NCBI GenBank assembly: GCA_006738865.1
Contig: AP019701.1
Coordinates: forward strand, 5,033,974-5,097,973
Length of the DNA stretch: 64,000 nt
From: Allostella sp. ATCC 35155
GTDB lineage: Bacteria > Pseudomonadota > Alphaproteobacteria > ATCC43930 > Allostellaceae
Reading direction: 5' to 3'
The translations under genes and the position numbers were made by a program. This document shows, piece after piece, positions 8,427 to 21,296 of the stretch. Positions within the stretch are counted from its first letter, which is position 1; each line of letters begins with the position of its first letter. The notes beneath the pieces were generated by a model. The model was not told the origin of the DNA and made no database searches. It saw nothing but the letters and a program-made list of their open reading frames with translations.

Positions 8427-9371
8427 ATGCGCATCATCCGGCACTGGGACGAACCGGCCGCACGCATGGGCGCGGTGGTGGCGCTCGGCAATTTCGACGG
8501 CGTCCATCGCGGCCACCGGGCGGTGATCGAGACCGCACGCCGGATCGGCCGCGCCGCAGGCGCACCGGCCGGCGTCCTGACGTTCGAGCCGCATCCCCGC
8601 CAGCTCTTCCGGCCCGACGATCCCCCGTTCCGCCTGACCCCGTTCCGCCTCAAGGCCCGGCTGATCGAGGAGCAGGGGCTCGACGTCCTCTATGCCCTGC
8701 CGTTCGACCGGCCGTTCAGCCGGCTCTCCGCCGATGCCTTCATCGCCGAGGTGCTGGTCGGCGGGTTCGGTGTCCGCCATGTCGTGGCCGGCTCGGACTT
8801 CATGTTCGGTCGCGATCGCGGCGGCTCGATGCCCCTGCTCGCCGAGCAGGGCGCCGCCATGGGCTTCGGCGTGACGGCGGCGGAACCCGTCTCCGTCGAC
8901 GGCGCGATCGTCTCGTCGAGCCGCATCCGGCGGCTCCTGTCCGAGGGCCGGCCGGCCGAGGCGGCCCAGCTGCTCGGCCGTCCCTGGGAAATCGAGGGCC
9001 GTGTCGAAGCCGGCCGCCGGCTCGGACGGACCATCGGCTTTCCCACGGCCAACATCGCGCTCGGCGAATGCCTGCGCCCCGCGGTCGGCGTCTATGCCGT
9101 CGAGGCACGCCTGGACGAGGCCGGAGCGCCGCTGTGGAACGGAGTCGCCAATTTCGGGCGCCGCCCGACGATCGACGGCACCTCGCTGTGGCTCGAGGTG
9201 CATCTCTTCGACTATTCGGGCGACCTCTACGGGCGCCATCTGCGGGTGGGTTTGCGCGAATACTTGCGCGGCGAGCGCAAATTTGATGGTTTGGCCGCCC
9301 TCACGGCCCAGATCGCCGAGGACGCCGCCCAGGCGCGCGCGCTCCTCGCGGCACCTGCCGCCACCATTTGA
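8427..9371 (+). CDS. ribF: bifunctional riboflavin kinase / FAD synthetase
   Basis: A 314-residue RibF. The N-terminal FMN adenylyltransferase domain shows G-N-F-D-G-V-H-R-G-H (21-30), a nucleotidyl-transferase HxGH-type motif, and later S-S-S-R-I-R. The C-terminal riboflavin kinase domain begins near residue 190 with G-R-T-I-G-F-P-T-A-N-I. Both domains are present, so it should convert riboflavin to FMN and then to FAD in the cytoplasm. The gene lies just upstream of ileS and lspA, a very common bacterial order (ribF-ileS-lspA). Confidence 0.97.
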   Translation: MRIIRHWDEPAARMGAVVALGNFDGVHRGHRAVIETARRIGRAAGAPAGVLTFEPHPRQLFRPDDPPFRLTPFRLKARLIEEQGLDVLYALPFDRPFSRLSADAFIAEVLVGGFGVRHVVAGSDFMFGRDRGGSMPLLAEQGAAMGFGVTAAEPVSVDGAIVSSSRIRRLLSEGRPAEAAQLLGRPWEIEGRVEAGRRLGRTIGFPTANIALGECLRPAVGVYAVEARLDEAGAPLWNGVANFGRRPTIDGTSLWLEVHLFDYSGDLYGRHLRVGLREYLRGERKFDGLAALTAQIAEDAAQARALLAAPAATI

Positions 9372-9408
9372 CCCGGCCCCGGACTAGGGCCATGCGACGA
9401 GGACCAGG

Positions 9409-12254
<2,846 letters not shown>

Positions 12255-12258
<4 letters not shown>

Positions 12259-12746
12259 GCCGCGCCGGCACCGGCCTCGTGGCGGCGGCGGCGATCTTCG
12301 CCGCCGACCAGGCGAGCAAGCAGTGGATGCTGGAGTTCCTCCAGGTCCAGGGCGGGCTGGCCCGCGGCCGCTTCGTGCCGCTGACCGACTTCTTCAACCT
12401 CGTCGTCGTCTGGAACCGCGGCGTCAGCTTCGGCATGTTCGCCGGCCAGGACGACATGGTGCGCTGGATTCTGTCGGGCCTCGCCATCGCCGTCTCGATC
12501 GCGCTTGCCGTCTGGCTGTTCCGCACCACGGACCGGCTGGTGGCGCTCGGCCTCGGCTGCGTCATCGGCGGGGCGATCGGCAATGTCGTCGATCGCGTCC
12601 GCTTCGGCGCAGTGTTCGATTTTCTCGACTTTCACGCCGCCGGATATCACTGGCCCGCCTTCAACGTGGCGGATGCCGGCATATTCGTCGGGGTCGCTGC
12701 GTTGTTGGTGGACGGGTTGTTCCGCCGCCGGGAAGGGCATACATAG
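12255..12746 (+). CDS. lspA: lipoprotein signal peptidase (signal peptidase II)
   Basis: A 163-residue, four-segment inner-membrane aspartyl protease. The catalytic aspartates are D113 in G-N-V-V-D-R-V and D140 in N-V-A-D-A-G-I, and the usual N-R-G-V-S-F-G motif lies before them. It removes the signal peptide from diacylglyceryl-modified prolipoproteins. Its ATG overlaps the ileS stop. The next gene downstream codes for a predicted lipoprotein; several other likely substrates are encoded in this window (MltA, the MbnP-like protein, the 52-residue lipoprotein). Confidence 0.97.
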
Positions 12747-12753
12747 GTCGGCC

Positions 12754-13347
12754 ATGAGCGAGCAAGCGAAGCGCCACAGGACGAGGAATTCCGCCGCCGT
12801 GGCCGCCCTGGTCGCGGTCGCCCTAGGAACGGGCGCGTGCGGCAATATCCGCCAGCAGATCGGGCTCGACAAGCAGGTGCCGGACGAGTTCCGCATCGTC
12901 TCCCGCCCGCCGCTCAGCGTTCCGCCAGACTTTTCGCTGCGCCCGCCGGAGCCGGGCGCACCGCGGCCGCAGGAACAGGCGGTGGTCGACCGCGCGCGCC
13001 AGACGGTCTTCCGCGCCCAGCCATCGGCGGCGACCCCGACCCGCGAACTGCCCGCCGGTGCCAGCAGCGGCGAAACGGCGCTGCTGCAACAGGCCGGCGC
13101 GGACCATGCCGATCCCAACATCCGGGCGACCCTGGAGCGCGAGGGCATCGGCGCCGAACAGCCGGAACGGACCCTGGTCGACCGGCTGGCGTTCTGGCGC
13201 AGCGCACCGCCGCCGGGCGTCGTCGTCGACCCGCAGCGGGAGGCCCAGCGCCTGCGCGAGAACCAGGCGCTCGGCCGGCCGGTCACGGAGGGCGAGACCG
13301 TCGTCGTTCGCCGCAAGCGCCGCGGTCTGTTCGAAGGAATCCTCTGA
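12754..13347 (+). CDS. DUF3035-type predicted lipoprotein
   Basis: A 197-residue protein with a basic N-terminus, a hydrophobic stretch (A-V-A-A-L-V-A-V-A-L) and a lipobox-like T-G-A-C, giving lipidated C29. The body includes R-P-P-L-S-V-P-P-D-F-S-L-R-P-P, the characteristic segment of DUF3035 proteins, which alphaproteobacteria carry between lspA and M16 peptidase genes. The end is basic (R-R-K-R-R-G-L-F). The function is not known; an envelope role is inferred from the lipobox and the neighbours. It starts 7 bp after lspA. Confidence 0.85.
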   Translation: MSEQAKRHRTRNSAAVAALVAVALGTGACGNIRQQIGLDKQVPDEFRIVSRPPLSVPPDFSLRPPEPGAPRPQEQAVVDRARQTVFRAQPSAATPTRELPAGASSGETALLQQAGADHADPNIRATLEREGIGAEQPERTLVDRLAFWRSAPPPGVVVDPQREAQRLRENQALGRPVTEGETVVVRRKRRGLFEGIL

Positions 13348-13412
13348 TCGCGGCGGTCATCACGGCGCGCCGCCCATCGCAGCAGGCGCCGGCCGGCGCG
13401 GGAGGGTGGACG

Positions 13413-14792
13413 ATGTCCAGCGGGAACTGGTTGCGGGCGGTGACGGCTCGGGCGCTCGCCGCGGCCGCGCTGCTCATGCTGGCGGTGGCCGAACCGGCCG
13501 CGGCCGCCGACGATTCGGGAAAGCTGGCGCCGGAAGCGGTCACCCTCGAGAACGGACTGACCCTCGTCGTCGTCGCCAACCCGAACATGCCGGCGGTCGC
13601 CCACTACGTCTTCTACAAGGTGGGCGCGATCGACGAACCCAGAGGCAAGTCGGGCATCGCCCATTTCCTCGAACATCTGATGTTCAAGGGCACGCCGTCG
13701 GTGCCCGATGCCGCCTTCTCGCGCGTCATCGCCAGCAACGGCGGACGCGACAATGCCTTCACCAGCTACGATTTCACCGGCTACTACCAGCTCGTTCCAG
13801 CCGACAAGCTGGGCCTGGTGATGGAGATGGAGGCCGACCGGATGGCCAACCTCGCCTTCACCGAGGCGCAGGTGGAATCCGAGCGTCGCGTCGTGCTGGA
13901 GGAGCGCTTCTCCAGGACGGACAACAGCCCTTCCGCCCAGCTGCGCGAGCAGACCCGCGCCGCCCTCTATCTCAACCACCCCTATCGCCTGCCGGTGATC
14001 GGCTGGGAGCATGAGATCCGCGCGCTGACCCACGCCGACGCCCGCACCTTCTACGAGCGCTGGTACACCCCGAACAACGCGATCGTCGTGCTCAGCGGGC
14101 GGGTCACGATGGCGGAGGCGAAGCCGCTCGCCGAACGCACCTATGGGCGCGTCGCCGCGCGGCCGCTGCCGCAACGGGCGGTGCTGCAGGAACCGGCGCG
14201 GGTGGCCGAAACGCGCATCGAACTCGCCAGCGAGAAGGTGCGGCAGCCCTACGTCAACCGCGCCTATATCGCGCCCAGCCTCTTCAGCGGCGACGCCAGG
14301 CATGCCTATCCCCTGGAGGTGCTGGCCGTTGTCATGGGCAGCGGCGTCTCCAGCCGGCTGAACCGGGCGCTCGTCCTGGACGGCAAGCTGGCGGTCTCCA
14401 CAGGCACCAGCTACGACAGCAACCAGCGCGGTCCGGCCACCTTCAACATCTACGCCACGCCGCGCCAGGACGTGCCCGTGCCGGCCGTCGAGGCGGCGAT
14501 CGGCGCGGAGGTCGAGCGCGTGCTGGAATCGGGCGTGACCGCAGCGGAGGTCGAGCGCGCGATCCGCCGCGTCCAGGATTCCGCCGTCTATGCCCGCGAC
14601 AGCCTCTCCGGCCCGGCCCGGATCGTGGGCAGCGCGCTGGCGATCGGCCTGCCGCTGGAGGAAGTGGACGCGTGGCCGGAGCGGATCGGTGCCGTGACCG
14701 TCGAGCAGGTGATGGATGCCGCCCGCCACGTGTTCCAGCCGCGCAACCTGGCAACGAGCATCCTGCTGCCCAAGCGGGCGCAGGGATCCTGA
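13413..14792 (+). CDS. M16 family zinc metallopeptidase, catalytically intact
   Basis: A 459-residue pitrilysin/insulinase-family peptidase with an N-terminal signal peptide (hydrophobic segment ending A-A-A-A-D). The inverted zinc motif is H-F-L-E-H at 84-88, and the distal glutamate falls in E-R-R-V-V-L-E-E about 75 residues on, so the active site looks complete. The product is likely periplasmic or anchored at the inner membrane. GGAGGG six bases upstream supports ATG 13413. It forms a pair with the following inactive-looking M16 gene; in such pairs the two subunits usually work as a heterodimer. Confidence 0.93.
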   Translation: MSSGNWLRAVTARALAAAALLMLAVAEPAAAADDSGKLAPEAVTLENGLTLVVVANPNMPAVAHYVFYKVGAIDEPRGKSGIAHFLEHLMFKGTPSVPDAAFSRVIASNGGRDNAFTSYDFTGYYQLVPADKLGLVMEMEADRMANLAFTEAQVESERRVVLEERFSRTDNSPSAQLREQTRAALYLNHPYRLPVIGWEHEIRALTHADARTFYERWYTPNNAIVVLSGRVTMAEAKPLAERTYGRVAARPLPQRAVLQEPARVAETRIELASEKVRQPYVNRAYIAPSLFSGDARHAYPLEVLAVVMGSGVSSRLNRALVLDGKLAVSTGTSYDSNQRGPATFNIYATPRQDVPVPAVEAAIGAEVERVLESGVTAAEVERAIRRVQDSAVYARDSLSGPARIVGSALAIGLPLEEVDAWPERIGAVTVEQVMDAARHVFQPRNLATSILLPKRAQGS

Positions 14793-14805
14793 AGGCGATC
14801 CAACG

Positions 14806-16167
14806 ATGCCGATCCTCCGCCGCGTCCTGGTGCTGCTTCTCCTGGCCACCGCTGGCTCGGCCTTCGCCCAGCCCGCCCCGAACGCCCCGAAGCTGCCCGA
14901 GATCCAGCGCGTGGTCAGCCCGGGGGGCATCGAGGCCTGGTTCCTGCCCGACCGCTCCCTGCCGATCCTCGCGATCACCCTGGCCTTCCCCGGCGGAACC
15001 GCGCAGGACCGCAAGGGCAAGGAAGGCGAGACTGACCTCACCGCCCAGGTGATGACCGAAGGCGCCGGCGACCTCGATGCCGAGGCATTCCGGGCCCGGC
15101 TGGAGGATCTGGCCACCAACCTGTCGATATCGGCCGGGCGCGATGCGGTGACGGTCTCCTTCCGCACCCTCACCCGCTATCGCGAGGAGGCGCTGGGTCT
15201 GCTGCGCCTCGCGCTGGTGCAGCCCCGATTAGCCGCCGATGCGCTGGAACGTGCGCGCGAGCGCCAGCTCTCCGCGATCGCCCGCGCCGCCACCTCGCCG
15301 GGGGAGATCGCGCGGGATCTGTGGTGGCGCACCGCCTTCGCCGATCATGCCTACGGCCATACCGGCGACGGCACGCCCGCCAGCATCGCCGGCATCGGTC
15401 CTGAGGATCTCCGGACCGTGTGGCGATCCCAGATCACCCGCGCCGACGTCAAGATCGGCGTCGTGGGCGACATCGCCGCCGACCAGCTGGCGCCGCTGCT
15501 CGACGCGCTGCTGGGAGCGCTCCCCGCGAAAGGCGACCTGACGGCCGTGCCGGAGGTGAGCGCGAGTTCCGGCGGCGACGTGCTGGTCGTCCGGCGGCAG
15601 CAGAGCCAGAGCGTCGTCGTCTTCGGCGGCCCCGGCCTGCGGCGCTCGGACCCGGACTTCGAGACGGCGCACCTCGTCAACTACATCCTGGGCGGCGGCG
15701 GCTTCAGCGCCCGCCTGATGCGCGAAGTCCGGGAGAAGGCGGGGCTCGCCTATTCGGTCTCCACCGGCCTCGGCACCCTGGAGGCGACCGGCGTCGTGCA
15801 AGGCAGCGTCGGCACCGCCAATGCCGCCGTCGCGCGGTCGATCGCGATGATCCGCAGCGAGTTCGGGCGCATGGCGAGCGAGGGGCCGACCGCGGCGGAA
15901 CTCGAGAATGCCAAGCGGTCGGTCATCGACTCCTTTGCCCTCAATCTCGATTCGACCGGCCGCATTGCCGGCTTCCTCGTCAATCTGCAGCGCGACGGTC
16001 TCGGCATCGACTACCTGAAGACACGGGCCGAGCGCTTCCTTCGCGTCACCCTGGCGGATGCCAAGCGGGTGGCCGGACGCGTGTTCGATCCGGACCGGCT
16101 GCTGTTCGTGGCGGTCGGCGAGCCGGAGAATCTGAAGCCGACCCGCGATTCGCCGGCCGCGCCCTAG
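14806..16167 (+). CDS. M16 family peptidase-like protein without the zinc motif
   Basis: A 453-residue M16-fold protein with a cleavable signal peptide (L-L-L-L-A-T-A-G-S-A-F-A). At the position where the partner has H-x-x-E-H, this protein reads K-E-G-E-T-D-L-T-A-Q, so it cannot hold zinc. The C-terminal half keeps the substrate-grip region G-L-A-Y-S-V-S-T-G-L. This is the usual active/inactive pairing of M16B peptidases. It starts 13 bp after the active subunit gene and is probably in the same operon. Confidence 0.92.
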   Translation: MPILRRVLVLLLLATAGSAFAQPAPNAPKLPEIQRVVSPGGIEAWFLPDRSLPILAITLAFPGGTAQDRKGKEGETDLTAQVMTEGAGDLDAEAFRARLEDLATNLSISAGRDAVTVSFRTLTRYREEALGLLRLALVQPRLAADALERARERQLSAIARAATSPGEIARDLWWRTAFADHAYGHTGDGTPASIAGIGPEDLRTVWRSQITRADVKIGVVGDIAADQLAPLLDALLGALPAKGDLTAVPEVSASSGGDVLVVRRQQSQSVVVFGGPGLRRSDPDFETAHLVNYILGGGGFSARLMREVREKAGLAYSVSTGLGTLEATGVVQGSVGTANAAVARSIAMIRSEFGRMASEGPTAAELENAKRSVIDSFALNLDSTGRIAGFLVNLQRDGLGIDYLKTRAERFLRVTLADAKRVAGRVFDPDRLLFVAVGEPENLKPTRDSPAAP

Positions 16168-16190
16168 CGAAGACGAGCAGGATACCGCCC

Positions 16191-17489
<1,299 letters not shown>

Positions 17490-17511
17490 CGGGCGGGCGA
17501 GGCGTTCCGCC

Positions 17512-19326
17512 ATGGCCGTCCGCCTGCTGCCACCGGTCGTCGTCAACCGCATCGCAGCCGGCGAGGTGGTGGAACGGCCGGCGGCCGCGGTGAAGGAGCT
17601 GGTCGAGAACGCGCTGGATGCCGGCGCGCGGCAGATCGCCGTCACCCTCGGCGATGGCGGGCAGACGCTGATCGTCGTCGTCGACGACGGTTGCGGCATG
17701 ACGCCAGGCGACCTGGAGCTTGCGGTCGAGCGCCACGCCACGTCGAAGCTGCCGGACGACGATCTCGAGCGGGTATCGACCTTGGGCTTCCGCGGCGAGG
17801 CCCTGCCGTCGATCGGTGCGGTCGCCCGGCTCGCCATCACCAGCCGCGCGGCGGGAGCCGACGCCGCGTGGACGATCCGCGTCGAGGGCGGCGACAAGAC
17901 CGCGCCACGGCCGGCCGCCCACCCACCCGGGACGCGGGTCGAGGTGCGCGACCTGTTCTACGCCACCCCCGCCCGGCTCAAGTTCCTGAAGACGCCCCGC
18001 ACCGAGCGCGAGCATGTGCTCGACGCGGTGCGCCGGCTGGCCATGGCGCATCCGGCCGTCGCGTTCTCAATCGCCGAAGAGGGGCGCACGCTCGCGCGCT
18101 ACGACGTCACCCCGGGCTGGGACGGGCCGGACGGGCGGCTCGTGCGCCTGGGGCAGGTGCTGGGACAGGCCTTCCGGGAGAACGCCCTGACCGTTCGGGC
18201 CGAGCGCGAGGGCCTCGGCCTGTCGGGCTTCGCCGGCCTGCCGACCTATCACCGCGCCACGGCGGCCGAGCAGTTCCTCTTCGTCAACGGCCGCCCGGTG
18301 CGCGACCGGCTGCTGTTCGGGGCGGTGCGCGGGGCCTATGCCGACGTGCTGGCCCGCGATCGGCATCCCGTCGTAGCACTCTTCCTCGACGTTCCGTCGG
18401 AGGTCGTCGACGTCAACGTCCATCCGGCGAAGACGGAGGTGCGGTTCCGCGACAGCGGCTTGGTGCGCGGCCTCGTCGTGGGGGCGCTGCGCCATGCCCT
18501 GGCCGCCGCGGGGCACCGGGCCAGCACCACCGTCTCCGAGGCCGCTCTCGGCGCCTTCCGACCGCTCGGCATCCCCGGAGGCGGAGCCCATGCGCCGGGC
18601 ACGGGCGCGCGGTTGCCGCCAGGGTTGGCCGAGCGGCTGGCCGGGTTTCAGGCGCCCCACCCGGGCAGCCCGCCGGTCGGCCCTCGTCTTGGTCTCGACC
18701 TTCCGCCCGCTGCGCCGATCCCGGCCGGCGAAGCGCCGGCGCCGGACCGGCCGCTCGGCGCCGCCCGCGGCCAGCTCTTCAACACCTATATCGTGGCCGA
18801 GACCGCCGACGGGCTGGTGCTCGTCGACCAGCACGCCGCCCACGAACGCCTCGTCCACGAGCGGATGAAGGCGGCGCTCGCGGCCGGCCATGTCGGCCGG
18901 CAGGTCCTCCTCCTGCCCGAGGTCGTCGAGCTCGAATCCGCGGCGATCGACCGGCTCGTCGCGCGGGCCGCCGAACTCGCCGAACTGGGGCTCGTCCTGG
19001 AAGGGTTCGGCCCCGGGGCGGTCGTGGTTCGAGAGGTACCGGCGATGCTGGGCGACACCGACGTGCCGGGGCTGGTGCGTGACCTCGCCGACGAGATCGC
19101 CGAACTGGGCCAGGCCTTCTCGCTGCGCGAGCGGCTGGACCAGGTGTCGGGGACGCTCGCTTGTCACGGCAGCGTGCGGGCGGGGCGACGCCTGACCGGA
19201 GAGGAGATGAATGCCCTGTTGCGTCAGATGGAGGCGACGCCGAACAGCGGGCAGTGCAACCATGGGCGGCCGACCTATGTCGAGCTGAGGCGGGCCGACA
19301 TCGAACGCCTGTTCGGGCGCCGCTGA
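17512..19326 (+). CDS. mutL: DNA mismatch repair protein MutL
   Basis: A 604-residue MutL. The GHKL ATPase half contains [18 protein letters not shown] and G-F-R-G-E-A-L. The C-terminal half carries [12 protein letters not shown] at 439-450, an exact match to the DQHA(X)2E(X)4E metal-binding endonuclease motif, plus [10 protein letters not shown] and C-N-H-G-R-P-T. It should therefore nick DNA itself, as in organisms without MutH. A proline-rich linker (about 350-420) joins the halves. Confidence 0.97.
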   Translation: MAVRLLPPVVVNRIAAGEVVERPAAAVKELVENALDAGARQIAVTLGDGGQTLIVVVDDGCGMTPGDLELAVERHATSKLPDDDLERVSTLGFRGEALPSIGAVARLAITSRAAGADAAWTIRVEGGDKTAPRPAAHPPGTRVEVRDLFYATPARLKFLKTPRTEREHVLDAVRRLAMAHPAVAFSIAEEGRTLARYDVTPGWDGPDGRLVRLGQVLGQAFRENALTVRAEREGLGLSGFAGLPTYHRATAAEQFLFVNGRPVRDRLLFGAVRGAYADVLARDRHPVVALFLDVPSEVVDVNVHPAKTEVRFRDSGLVRGLVVGALRHALAAAGHRASTTVSEAALGAFRPLGIPGGGAHAPGTGARLPPGLAERLAGFQAPHPGSPPVGPRLGLDLPPAAPIPAGEAPAPDRPLGAARGQLFNTYIVAETADGLVLVDQHAAHERLVHERMKAALAAGHVGRQVLLLPEVVELESAAIDRLVARAAELAELGLVLEGFGPGAVVVREVPAMLGDTDVPGLVRDLADEIAELGQAFSLRERLDQVSGTLACHGSVRAGRRLTGEEMNALLRQMEATPNSGQCNHGRPTYVELRRADIERLFGRR

Positions 19327-19339
19327 GCCGACGATCGCG

Positions 19340-21271
19340 ATGGCTGCAACCACCGCCCTGCCGGGCGTCGCGCTCTATGGGCATCTGTCGCAGCCGTTCG
19401 GCCTCGGCAGCGCTGCGCGGGGACTGGCAGCGGCCCTCGCTGCGTCCGGCCTGAGGTTCACTGCGATCGATCTGCCCTGGCCGACAGCCGAGCAGGCGCG
19501 GGACGTCCTGCCGACCCCGTCCGAGCTCGGGATGGAGGTCGGCCTGATCGCGACCAACCCCGACATCCTTCGCCGCTGCATAGGCACCGGAGCCATGCCG
19601 GGTCCCAGCGCCGGCGGCCACGCCTTCATGATCGGCCATTGGCATTGGGAGAGCACCACCGGCCTGCCGCAGGAATGGCCGGCCATGAGCATGCTGTTCG
19701 ACGAGATCTGGGCCTCCAGCAGCTATGGCGCGGCCTGCATCGCCCCCTTCGTCGAGACACCGGTCGTCCCGGTACCGCCGGCCCTGCCCGCCAGGGAGCC
19801 CCCGGCAGGGATCGATCTTCGTCGCTTCGGCGTCGAGCCCGGGATCTTCGTCTTCCTGTCCGTCTTCGACGGCCGGGGAAACCTCGACCGCAAGAACCCG
19901 ATCGCCGTGATCCAGGCGTATCGCGCGGCCTTCCCGCGGCCGCAGCCGACGGTTCGCCTGCTCCTGAAAAGCCGCGGGCTTTCGCCGAACGATCGGGCGA
20001 TCCTGATCCGAAGCATGGACGGCAGGCCCGACGTCGGCCTGCTGGATTGCGCCATGACCGGCGCCGAGATGGCGGCCCTGGTCGGCGGCTGCGACTGCCT
20101 GGTCTCACTCCACCGGGCGGAGGCGCTCGGGCTCGTCATGGCGGAGGCGATGGCGGACGCAAAGCCCGTCATCGCGACCGGGCATTCCGGCAACCTCGAG
20201 TTCATGACGCCGGCAAACGCCTTCCTCGTTTCCTACGATCTCGTTCCGCTGCAGCAGGACAGCCCTCCCTTTCGCCAGGGAACGGTGTGGGCCGAGGCCA
20301 ATGTCGGGCACGCGGCACGCCTGATGCGGCAGGTCCACGACCGGCCGGACCGGGCGCGGGCCGGAGCCGAGCGCGGTGCGCGCTGGGTCCGATCCGTCCT
20401 CTCGCCCGAGGCCGCGGGGGCGCGCATCGCGGCCCGGCTGGAACTGCTTGCCCGCACGGGGCGCATCGCGGCGCGCGTTCCGGCAGCGATCACACCGCCT
20501 TCCACGCTACCGCGATCGCTGCCGACCCTACTGGTCGCAACGCCGATGAAGAACGGAGCCCCGTATATCGACCGGTATTTCGGCCTCCTTCGCAGTCTGG
20601 CGGTCGATCCCGCCCGCCTGTCGCTCGCGATCCTGGAGGGCGACAGCAGCGACGGCAGCTGGGACCGCCTCTGCGCCATGCGCGGCGATCTCGAGGCTCG
20701 CTATCGCCGCGTCACGCTGATGCGCCACGATTTCGGCTATCGGCTGCCTCCGGGCCTGCGCTACCAGCCCTCCGCGCAGGAGCGGCGCCGAAGCGTTCTG
20801 GCGAAGGCGCGGAACCGGCTGTTGACGGGCGCACTCGCGGACGAGGACTGGGTGCTGTGGCTCGACGTCGACCTCGTCGAATACCCACCCGACCTGATCG
20901 ATCAGTTGCTGGGCGCGGGACATGACATCGTGGTGCCGCACTGCATCCTGCCGAACGGGCGGACCTTCGATCGCAATACCTTCTTCCTGCCGACCGGCCC
21001 GGACGGGAGACCCGTCGCGGACGATCCGGCCGGCGATGATGGTCGGCGGCTCTATCTCGAGGATGCGCAAGGCGACGATCCCGTCGAGCTGCACGGCGTC
21101 GGCGGCACCGCCCTGCTCGTGCGGGCGGATCTCCACCGCGAGGGTCTCATTTTCCCGGCCGCTCCCTATCGCGGCCATCTCGAGACGGAGGGGCTGGCGG
21201 TGCTGGCCCGCGACCTGGGCTATCGCTGCGTCGGACTGCCGGCCGTGCGCGTCGTCCATCCGCCGGTCTGA
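19340..21271 (+). CDS. two-domain glycosyltransferase: GT4-like N-terminus fused to an Anp1 (GT62)-like C-terminus
   Basis: A 643-residue protein. Residues ~1-370 resemble a group 1 (GT4) glycosyltransferase: Y-G-H-L-S-Q-P-F-G-L-G-S near the start, and the E-x7-E motif in E-A-L-G-L-V-M-A-E-A near 265. From about residue 394, L-P-T-L-L-V-A-T-P-M-K-N-G begins a second domain with L-E-G-D-S-S-D-G-S, A-K-A-R-N-R-L-L and L-W-L-D-V-D-L-V-E-Y-P-P. That combination, including a D-x-D motif, is typical of the Anp1/GT62 family known from fungal mannan polymerase. Two successive sugar transfers by one polypeptide are inferred. No signal peptide is seen. It starts 13 bp after mutL. Confidence 0.8.
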   Translation: MAATTALPGVALYGHLSQPFGLGSAARGLAAALAASGLRFTAIDLPWPTAEQARDVLPTPSELGMEVGLIATNPDILRRCIGTGAMPGPSAGGHAFMIGHWHWESTTGLPQEWPAMSMLFDEIWASSSYGAACIAPFVETPVVPVPPALPAREPPAGIDLRRFGVEPGIFVFLSVFDGRGNLDRKNPIAVIQAYRAAFPRPQPTVRLLLKSRGLSPNDRAILIRSMDGRPDVGLLDCAMTGAEMAALVGGCDCLVSLHRAEALGLVMAEAMADAKPVIATGHSGNLEFMTPANAFLVSYDLVPLQQDSPPFRQGTVWAEANVGHAARLMRQVHDRPDRARAGAERGARWVRSVLSPEAAGARIAARLELLARTGRIAARVPAAITPPSTLPRSLPTLLVATPMKNGAPYIDRYFGLLRSLAVDPARLSLAILEGDSSDGSWDRLCAMRGDLEARYRRVTLMRHDFGYRLPPGLRYQPSAQERRRSVLAKARNRLLTGALADEDWVLWLDVDLVEYPPDLIDQLLGAGHDIVVPHCILPNGRTFDRNTFFLPTGPDGRPVADDPAGDDGRRLYLEDAQGDDPVELHGVGGTALLVRADLHREGLIFPAAPYRGHLETEGLAVLARDLGYRCVGLPAVRVVHPPV

Positions 21272-21296
21272 CGGCCGGAAGCCCTTCGGCGCAAGA

